Source: Salinigranum rubrum
GTDB lineage: Archaea; Halobacteriota; Halobacteria; Halobacteriales; Haloferacaceae
Assembly: GCF_002906575.1 (NCBI RefSeq)
Contig: NZ_CP026313.1
Location: 1-64,000 of the forward strand
Direction of reading: 5' to 3'
Length of the DNA: 64,000 bases
Part shown: one piece after another, positions 54,412 through 62,437 of the stretch
Numbering within the stretch: the stretch's first letter is position 1
How the letters are laid out: every line of letters begins with the position of its first letter
Position numbers and translations under genes: made by a program
The notes under the pieces: generated by a model
Databases searched by the model: none
Seen by the model: only the letters and a program-made list of their open reading frames with translations
What the model was told of the DNA's origin: nothing

Positions 54412-57087
54412 ATGGAGTTCACACGCATCTCGCTCGAATCGTTCAAGTGCTTCGTCGACGAGACGATCGACCTGACCGGCGGCGTCACGGCGATGCACGG
54501 CGCGAACGGCGCGGGCAAGACCACCATCCTCGAAGCGTGCTTCTTCGCGCTGTACGGCGCCGACGTCCCCGACGTCAATCTCACCGACGTCATCGAGAAA
54601 GGGACGGACGAAGCCGTCGTCGAGCTGTGGTTCACGCACCTCGGCGAGGAGTACTACATCCGCCGCCGCGTCCGCGAGTATTCGTCGCAGACGACTCACG
54701 ACGTCGAACTCCGGACGCCGAAAGCAACGATCGAAGGACCCGGCGACGTCGCTGACGCAATCAAGTCGCTGTTCCGGCTCGACGCGAACGCGTTTCTGAA
54801 CTGCGCGTACGTCCGGCAGGGCGAGATCAACAAGCTGATCGGGGCGAGCGCGAGCGAGCGGCAGAACATGATCGACTCGCTGCTCCAGCTCGGCAAGCTC
54901 GACGACTACGAAGACCGGATGACGATCACGCGGAACGGCGTCCGGAGCATCAAGGACGCGAAGGCCGGGGAGCTGAAAAACGTCGAGGGAGACATCGCCG
55001 ACCTCGTGGAACGTGACCTCGAAAAGCAGCTCGGGCGTATCGTCGCCGAACTCGATGGGCTCAACGATGAGATCGACGAGATCGACGACGACATCGAAAC
55101 GGTCACTGAGGAGCAGCGCGACGCGACGAGCGAACTCGAAGAGATCGAAGAGCTGGAGGAACGGATCGACGACCTGGAGCAAGAGGTCGGTGAAGCAGAC
55201 GAAAAGGTCGGAGAGTTGAAGGACAGAAAGGAGGGCCTCGAATCCGATCGGGAAGCGGCAGCCGAGCGTCTCAACGAGCTCGAAACGGAGGCCGAACACA
55301 AGCTGGAGGACACCTCGGTCGAGGACCTCGACGGTGACGCCGTCGAAGAGCGCCTCGAGGACGTTATGGAGCGGCATGGTCGGATCGATTCAGCGCTTGT
55401 GGAAGCTCAAGAACAGGTGTCGCGCTTCGAGGAGGCTGTAGCAAACGCTCGGGACGAAGCGAGTGACCTCGACGACGAGGCTTCAGGCCTCGAAGCTGAT
55501 GCTGAGGGGCGTCGGGGCGAGGCTCGCGGACTCGAAGAGGACCTCGCTGACCCACGCTCCCGGCTCGACGAGGTCGAGGATGAGATGGACGAGATCGAAT
55601 CATCGTTCGACGAGAGCGCCACGAATCGCGACGAGGTGGAGGCGTTCGTCGAGTCGAAGAACGAACAACTCGAGGCAGCCGAAAGGCGGTATGGGGAGAT
55701 CCGCGATGAGCGAAGCGGTGTCAAAAAACGCATCGAGGACGCCGAAGAACTGCTGGAGGAGGGTCTGTGCCCCGAGTGCGGCCAAGAAGTTCACGGCGCT
55801 CCGTCTGTCTCGAACCTGGAGGACGACCGCAAAGCCCTCGAGGAGCTCGAAGACGACCTGAGCGAGGCGGAGGACACCGTTGAGGAGCGAGAGGAAGCGG
55901 TCCGTACGGCGCGCGACCTCGAACAGCAGGCGTCCCGGTACGAGGAACTCGAGGAACGTCGGGGCGACCTGAATCGCGAAATCGAGGCTAGCGAACAGCG
56001 GATCGAGTCAATCAGGAACGAAGTGGATGAGTTCGACGCCGAGGCCGCGGCGGTTCGCGAACGCGCTGGGTTCCACCGTGCGGCGATCCCGCATATCGAA
56101 GCGCGGAAGGAGCGGGACGACCGGGCGCAAGAGTACCTCAAGGACGAGGCTCACCAGTTGCACAGGGAGTGGCTCGCGCTCGAAGCCGCTGACGGGGCGC
56201 TCGGTGAGGCGGAACAGAAGCGCGACGAACACGAGCGACTCGGTGAACGACTCACTGACGACGTCGAACCACAGATTGAGTACTGGGAAGACGAACGAGA
56301 CGAGCTCGAAGGCGAACTTGATGACGCACGGGCTGAGCTGGACCCGAGCCGGGTCGACCGTCTCGAACGTCGTCGTGAGGGTGCTGCACGCTGGCGTGAC
56401 GTGCTGGAGCGACGGCGCGAACGCCTGGGTGACGATCGAACAGAATTGCAGTCCGAGAAAGGCGGGGTCGAGAACCAGCTCGAAGAACTCGGCCGGAAGC
56501 GCGAGCAACGAGACGCCCTCGAGACGCAAGTCGATCGGTTAGCGGCAGCCGTCCAGCAGTGCGACGACGTCGAGCAGATGTACCGCGAGCTCCGCGAGGA
56601 TTTGCGGACGCGGAATGTCGACGAGCTCGAACGGCTCCTCAACGAGCTGTTCGACCTGCTGTACCAGACGGATTCGTACGAGCACTTCGAGCTGTCGGAC
56701 TCGTACGAACTGACGGTGTACGAGAAGTCCGGCGAGGCGCTCGACCCCACCGACCTGTCGGGTGGCGAGCGCGCGCTCTTCAATCTCGCGCTGCGGTGCG
56801 CGATCTACCAGCTCCTCACCGAGGGGCTGAGCGGGCAGGCGCCGCTCCCGCCGCTCATCCTCGACGAACCGACGGTCTACCTCGACTCCCAGCACGTCAA
56901 CGAGTTAAAGTCGCTGATCTCGCGGATGGAGGAACTCGGCGTCGACCAGATCATCGTGGTGTCGCACGAGGACGGCCTGCTCAACCAGGTCGGCGAACGC
57001 GTCGAGATCCAGCAGGACAGCTCGACGAACCGCTCTCACGCCACCACCGAATCGCGCGACCTCCTCACCTCGGGGCTCGAAGAATGA
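54412..57087 (+). CDS. rad50: Rad50-like SMC-family ATPase
   Basis: 891 residues. N-terminal half ATPase with GANGAGKTT (about 31-39) and the Q-loop region ending VRQGEINKLIGA. Long coiled coils flank a zinc hook, CPECGQEVHG (about 452). The C-terminal half has the signature LSGGERALFNLALR (about 781) and Walker B LILDEPTVYLD (about 816). Rad50 dimers tether DNA ends and license Mre11. It starts 3 bp after mre11. The operon ends here: the next gene lies on the other strand and overlaps the last 52 bp of this one. Confidence 0.92.
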   Translation: MEFTRISLESFKCFVDETIDLTGGVTAMHGANGAGKTTILEACFFALYGADVPDVNLTDVIEKGTDEAVVELWFTHLGEEYYIRRRVREYSSQTTHDVELRTPKATIEGPGDVADAIKSLFRLDANAFLNCAYVRQGEINKLIGASASERQNMIDSLLQLGKLDDYEDRMTITRNGVRSIKDAKAGELKNVEGDIADLVERDLEKQLGRIVAELDGLNDEIDEIDDDIETVTEEQRDATSELEEIEELEERIDDLEQEVGEADEKVGELKDRKEGLESDREAAAERLNELETEAEHKLEDTSVEDLDGDAVEERLEDVMERHGRIDSALVEAQEQVSRFEEAVANARDEASDLDDEASGLEADAEGRRGEARGLEEDLADPRSRLDEVEDEMDEIESSFDESATNRDEVEAFVESKNEQLEAAERRYGEIRDERSGVKKRIEDAEELLEEGLCPECGQEVHGAPSVSNLEDDRKALEELEDDLSEAEDTVEEREEAVRTARDLEQQASRYEELEERRGDLNREIEASEQRIESIRNEVDEFDAEAAAVRERAGFHRAAIPHIEARKERDDRAQEYLKDEAHQLHREWLALEAADGALGEAEQKRDEHERLGERLTDDVEPQIEYWEDERDELEGELDDARAELDPSRVDRLERRREGAARWRDVLERRRERLGDDRTELQSEKGGVENQLEELGRKREQRDALETQVDRLAAAVQQCDDVEQMYRELREDLRTRNVDELERLLNELFDLLYQTDSYEHFELSDSYELTVYEKSGEALDPTDLSGGERALFNLALRCAIYQLLTEGLSGQAPLPPLILDEPTVYLDSQHVNELKSLISRMEELGVDQIIVVSHEDGLLNQVGERVEIQQDSSTNRSHATTESRDLLTSGLEE

Positions 57088-57299
57088 GTCTCAGTGCGAA
57101 GACGAGGAAGCGAGTCAACCGCCCGTATCCGGGGAGTGACGACATCTGCGTCGATGAGGTCGTCGACTAAGCGACGGGCCGTCGTGTCGTCGACGTCCGC
57201 CGTGTCGACGCCGGCGGTGTCGCGGTCCTGGGCGAGCTGTGCTTTCTCGAACTGTTCGTGGTCGGCACTGGTGTCGTCGTGAGGATCGGGACCAGTCAT
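57036..57299 (-). CDS. Small protein with apparently truncated C-terminus
   Basis: 87 residues. The N-terminal 60 are acidic and natural-looking (DHEQFEKAQLAQDRDTAGVD, ARRLVDDLIDADVVTPR). From about residue 58 the frame overlaps the Rad50 end and gives Arg/Ser-rich sequence (SSSPEVRRSRDSVVA), an antisense artefact. The original 3' end was thus probably lost when the Argonaute block arrived. It is preceded by a hairpin element and a TTAACCAACA repeat, so it belongs to the small-gene cluster. Confidence 0.5.
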   Translation of the reverse strand: MTGPDPHDDTSADHEQFEKAQLAQDRDTAGVDTADVDDTTARRLVDDLIDADVVTPRIRAVDSLPRLRTETHSSSPEVRRSRDSVVA

Positions 57300-57309
57300 G
57301 GTGAATCAT

Positions 57310-57356
57310 GCCCCGCACGCTGTCGCGGGCTGCACGCCTCCCGGCGCCGATAAACA
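57310..57356 (-). promoter_or_regulatory. GC hairpin, copy 12
   Basis: CCCCGCACGCTGTCGCGGGC and later GGCGCCGATAAAC; a longer, divergent member 11 bp before the start at 57299. Confidence 0.35.
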
Positions 57357-57466
57357 ACTCATGGCGTGAAGATTCCGCATTTCCTTGGACCACCCGGCCG
57401 CCAGGGTATACCCACTCGAGGAGTAGGGCGGTAGGTGGGGGCGAGGGAGTGGATCCTGCTCCAGCG

Positions 57467-57508
57467 TTAACCAACACTATGCCAGCACCGGCCGGAAATG
57501 TTGGTTAA
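57467..57508. repeat. TTAACCAACA inverted repeat, copy 5
   Basis: TTAACCAACA (57467-57476) and TGTTGGTTAA (57499-57508), between the stop at 57517 and the gene at 57036-57299. Confidence 0.65.
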
Positions 57509-57516
57509 GTCGGCCC

Positions 57517-57957
57517 CTACGGCGTTCGGAGATCTCGAACTGGCTTCACCGCGAACGTGTCTGGCTCGCTGGCTGCTTCATCACTTGGCCGCTCCGCCGA
57601 TGTCGAATGCGACCGCGTGAGCTGGGTGATGAGCTCATCGCGAACGGTTCGTCGAGGAACGGTGGTCTCGTGCCAGCCCAGCCGGTCGTCGAAGTGCCGC
57701 TTCTGAAACTGCTCGCCGACGTCGTCGCCGGCGACGTATTGCGTCCGCGTCGACCGTCCGACCTGCCGGGAGACGAAGACGGCGCCCACGGCCTCGTGCG
57801 TCAGCTCGACGAGGGCACACTCCACGAGGGCGACGACTGACGCGTGATCCCGGTTGGTCGGGACGGTCACCTCGAGGTCCGCCCACGGCGCCTCATCGTC
57901 GTCGGTTGTTCCTGCGTGATACGTTTCCCGTGTCTTGCTGCGTCGTTCCGAAGCCAT
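57517..57957 (-). CDS. Haloarchaeal protein of unknown function
   Basis: 146 residues. N-terminal DDEAPWADLEVTVPTNRDHA, then VALVECALVELTHEAVGAVF, an alpha/beta stretch, a conserved-looking HFDDRLGWHETTVPRRTVRD, and a polar C-terminus. No motif recognised. It is preceded by a hairpin element and followed by a TTAACCAACA repeat, which places it in the same small-gene cluster although it stands 20 kb away. Confidence 0.55.
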   Translation of the reverse strand: MASERRSKTRETYHAGTTDDDEAPWADLEVTVPTNRDHASVVALVECALVELTHEAVGAVFVSRQVGRSTRTQYVAGDDVGEQFQKRHFDDRLGWHETTVPRRTVRDELITQLTRSHSTSAERPSDEAASEPDTFAVKPVRDLRTP

Positions 57958-57980
57958 CGTCTATCAGGGACACGTGATGT

Positions 57981-58012
57981 GCCCCGCCACCCTCTCGCGG
58001 GGGCGACAAACA
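57981..58012 (-). promoter_or_regulatory. GC hairpin, copy 13
   Basis: GCCCCGCCACCCTCTCGCGG then GGGCGACAAAC; CCCCGC/GCGGGG stem, 24 bp before the start at 57957. Confidence 0.45.
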
Positions 58013-58499
58013 TCACCGGGATACACCCGTTCACTCTATGCGCTAAATCTGACACATCTGAGAATCCCGTATCCCTGTGATGGCCCCTCGGCCTGAGAGA
58101 GCCGGCGGCCTTCGCACATTGCATATCGCCTCTTTCTTTGGACGAAACCCGCGATATGCAAGGCTCTATGACGCCCTCAAATCGAAGGAGAACCCCGTCG
58201 GGTCGATTTGAGGGCGTAGAAATCACCTCGACGGGTACGAGGATGACTCGCCGATTTCAAAAATTGCTCGACGGAGGGGTAATGGAGGTGATATCGGGCG
58301 TATCAGGATTTACTAGGGCCACTGCTTCACCTGTTCTGAGTCTCTTGAGGTCTTCCGGCTCGGCACTTCGAATCGTGAAATGCCCCCAATTCTCCCAATT
58401 TCGGTTGTGTTAGCCGCTAAAAATTGCTCGACGGGGATTCTGAAGAGACTGCCTTTGGTCTGCAACACAATTCTCGAATATCTGAGAAAAGGCTATGAT
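58013..58499. other. Non-coding region with inverted repeats after the primase pair
   Basis: No credible gene. Two inverted repeats stand out: TTGCATATCGC (58119-58129) with GCGATATGCAA (58151-58161), and a perfect 15-bp pair ACGCCCTCAAATCGA (58171-58185) with TCGATTTGAGGGCGT (58203-58217). AAAATTGCTCGACGG occurs at 58259-58273 and 58420-58434. This could be an origin, a structured RNA or a regulatory site. Confidence 0.5.
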
Positions 58500-60023
58500 T
58501 TAGAATTGCTCTGCGGGGCCGGCGGAATGCTCGTCGACTTGCTCGTACATCTCATCAGGGAACGGGAGGCTGCCCCAGATCGAATAGGGACATTGGTCTT
58601 GGCCAATGCAGTAGCGCTGCATATCGTCGTTATCGCAGTTCATCGGCAGCGGCGTGTTGCCGCCGATAGTGTTCGAAAACTCGTAGCGGACCTGGTATTC
58701 CGTCTCCTGTTCGTCGTACCACGGCCACCGGGAGAAGACGTCCTTGAGATCTGCGACAATCTCGTCGAGGCTGCTGTCCTGATACTGCGGGAGCCACATC
58801 ACCATCCGCGCGAAGTTGTAGAGGTCCTTCCGGACCGGCTTCTTCTCGTGTAGCCGTTCCTCCATATTCGCCATACAGGGGAGTTCGAAGAGGTCCTCGA
58901 TCTCTCGCACCTCAATCTGTTCGGCGCCAGTCCCGGCTCGCCCGATTCGATACGTATTGACGCGCCCGTCGCGGTCGATCGTGACCGCCGAATGTGACTC
59001 GTGGTCGGCCAGCGTCTTTGCGAGACTGCTCGGGCTCGAAATCCAATCCGTCACAGATGATTCCCAGTCGTCCTCGGCCGCGTACGCCTCGACTGCTCGA
59101 TAGAGCTCTTTCGCTGAATGGTACTTCCCCTTCTGGGCGACGTCGTCGGGCGCATCACTCAGGGCCCGGCGGAGGACGCGGATCGTCCGTTCGCCACGGT
59201 CCCAGTTCCGCCAGATCCGCTCGTGATGCCCGGTTTCGAGAAAGCGGTCGATCCGTTCCGTGATTGCCGACTCGTTCGTGGTCAACCACGTCAGCTGGTC
59301 GTCCGAAAGACCGTCCTCCTGAACCCGCAAGAGCTTCTTGAACGCCCGCTCGGCGTAGTCACGATACTTGCTATCGAAATCACCCACCGGGACGTACAGG
59401 TTGTTGTCTTTCACTCGCGTCAGTATCTCCCCGCCACCGCCCGTCCCCGTCCACGCCTCGTCCTCTCGAACGAGGCATTTGCGTGACGCCGCCGCCATCG
59501 GGATTTCGAGGTACAGGCCGTCTCCGAACTCCGGCTTCTCTATGATGCCCGTACAGACCCGACCAGGGTGTGGGCCATCCTCGCCAGGTTCCTTGCTGTA
59601 CAGCACCTCGGCGATGTCCTGCTGGAGCGAACCATCACCGTGGGTTCGGATGAGTGAGGCGAGATTGTTGACGTACAGCTCTCGGATGTCGTAGAGCACC
59701 TGGATGTTCCGGGGCGACGCGTGCTCGAACTTCGGGTGTTCCTTCACGCAGATCGCACTCAACGTCGCGAGCACGGCGAGCGTCGCGGGCTCGTCGACGA
59801 ACGGCTCCTCGGCGGCGTCGGCACGAACCTGCTCTTTGAACGCCGCGGTGCCGAACCGCTCGATGTCGTTCACGAGGTCCTCGGGCTGGTCCTCGCCGTC
59901 GACGACGTATCGATTGTAGCCACGCGTAAACAGCTGGTTGATACGGGTGTCACCGTACTCAGGTGGGAGTGACGCAACCCGATACGCCATGTCCTCGTCG
60001 TCCGTGGGTGTTCTCGGACTCAT
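58500..60023 (-). CDS. PriL-like primase-associated protein
   Basis: 507 residues. The N-terminal half is helical and acidic (EYGDTRINQLFTRGYNRYVV, YVNNLASLIRTHGDGSLQQD). The C-terminal quarter resembles the PriL iron-sulphur domain: LPCMANMEERL, then PMNCDNDDMQRYCIGQDQCP, giving four cysteines that could hold a 4Fe-4S cluster. PriL is the large subunit of archaeal-eukaryotic primase. Its start overlaps the stop of the PriS-like gene by 4 bp, so the two subunits are produced together. They probably prime replication of this replicon. Confidence 0.75.
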   Translation of the reverse strand: MSPRTPTDDEDMAYRVASLPPEYGDTRINQLFTRGYNRYVVDGEDQPEDLVNDIERFGTAAFKEQVRADAAEEPFVDEPATLAVLATLSAICVKEHPKFEHASPRNIQVLYDIRELYVNNLASLIRTHGDGSLQQDIAEVLYSKEPGEDGPHPGRVCTGIIEKPEFGDGLYLEIPMAAASRKCLVREDEAWTGTGGGGEILTRVKDNNLYVPVGDFDSKYRDYAERAFKKLLRVQEDGLSDDQLTWLTTNESAITERIDRFLETGHHERIWRNWDRGERTIRVLRRALSDAPDDVAQKGKYHSAKELYRAVEAYAAEDDWESSVTDWISSPSSLAKTLADHESHSAVTIDRDGRVNTYRIGRAGTGAEQIEVREIEDLFELPCMANMEERLHEKKPVRKDLYNFARMVMWLPQYQDSSLDEIVADLKDVFSRWPWYDEQETEYQVRYEFSNTIGGNTPLPMNCDNDDMQRYCIGQDQCPYSIWGSLPFPDEMYEQVDEHSAGPAEQF

Positions 60024-60955
60024 TCGTCGATCACCTCCGGAGTTGCCGACTGCACGTCGAAACCAGGGCTCTCTATTGGTTGGACGATGCTGCAGACGTC
60101 GGCGTGGAGTGAGTAGGGCAGGCGGGCGACACGCCGGCGGTCGGCAGTCACGACGGGGTCGATCGGGATGTCGTACGTCTCGAGGAGGAGGTCGTTCAAT
60201 ACCTCACGACTCTGTTCGTCGTATCGGTGCGCCGGGTCGGTATCCAGCAGGTAGACGTGAACCCCCTGCCCGCTGTACACGACCATCGTCTCCTCGGCGT
60301 CAAAATCATCCTGGAAGATGTCGCGCACCTCGAATCCGTACTCGATGGCCTGGTCGACGTCTTCGAAGGCATACGGATATCCGGCTGGCTCGGCGTCGAG
60401 GATGCCGGCGGCGTCGAGGAGTGTATCGTCGTCCCGGTCGTCGGCGTCGTCCGAGACGGCATCCGTGGCTCGTTCCCGAGCGATTTTCTTGGCGTCGATA
60501 TCGACGAGGAGAACCCACGGCCGCTCCCAGTGATCGAGCGCGTAGTAGACGGCATCGGGGCGTGGATCTGGTTGCTCCAAGACTTCTGGGTCAGCGAGTG
60601 CGAATTCGCTTCGGCCGAGTGGGTCGTTCCGTGCGGGATGGCGAACGAACTCAACGACGTCCTCGAAGCTACTGAACTCCGCCGTCGTCCGATCGCCTGA
60701 TGGATCCGTTTGCCACGTATCCCGCCGGATGAAGTCCTTGTCCGGCACCTCGTCGTTGCGTACCGGATGGGACTCTCGGAAGGCGACGGCGTACTGCTTC
60801 GGGCCCGTCGCCGATATGAAGTCCGGCAGGTCATCGACATAGCGGGGAAACTCCTCGGCGTAGTAGGCGTAGATCTCTTCACGAGTTGCCTGTCGCCACT
60901 TGACATCCTCCTCACGGCCAACGCCGTGCGATTCCTCGCGTTCGGGGTCTGCCAT
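60020..60955 (-). CDS. PriS-like DNA primase catalytic subunit
   Basis: 311 residues from ATG 60955. Residues about 150-160 have WVLLVDIDAKKIA, the DxD of the PriS metal site, and about 225 SGQGVHVYLLD, the S-G-x-G-x-H motif of AEP primases; ARLPYSLH near 285 fits the third. The N-terminal YAYYAEEFPRYVDDLPDF is the usual PriS start. The gene is the first of the two-gene primase operon. It is distinct from the orc1 locus 46 kb away, suggesting a second replication module. Confidence 0.8.
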   Translation of the reverse strand: MADPEREESHGVGREEDVKWRQATREEIYAYYAEEFPRYVDDLPDFISATGPKQYAVAFRESHPVRNDEVPDKDFIRRDTWQTDPSGDRTTAEFSSFEDVVEFVRHPARNDPLGRSEFALADPEVLEQPDPRPDAVYYALDHWERPWVLLVDIDAKKIARERATDAVSDDADDRDDDTLLDAAGILDAEPAGYPYAFEDVDQAIEYGFEVRDIFQDDFDAEETMVVYSGQGVHVYLLDTDPAHRYDEQSREVLNDLLLETYDIPIDPVVTADRRRVARLPYSLHADVCSIVQPIESPGFDVQSATPEVIDE

Positions 60956-60985
60956 TAGCGCCACCCCGACGTGAGCGAGATTCTC

Positions 60986-62248
<1,263 letters not shown>

Positions 62249-62437
62249 CAGGCATTCTTTGGCCGGAATGGCATATAAATCTGAAACACCGGTATGGACT
62301 CCCTCGGAAGTGGCTGTTTCTTGAATGAGAGTTCCGAATCCGGGAACAGACGCCAGAGTGAATACTGTCGGGAATCACTATGGAAGGATTGACACCCAGA
62401 CCATTCGTCAAACTAGGTAGCTTCCGCTCGTTACCGG

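Noticed and set aside
53002-55377. A 791-codon open frame antisense to mre11 and rad50
   Set aside because: Same artefact; complete Mre11 and Rad50 motifs are on the plus strand.
57115-57477. A 120-codon minus-strand frame spanning the truncated gene and its hairpin
   Set aside because: Runs through the hairpin and turns into Arg/His-rich sequence; a shadow of the real frame at 57036-57299.
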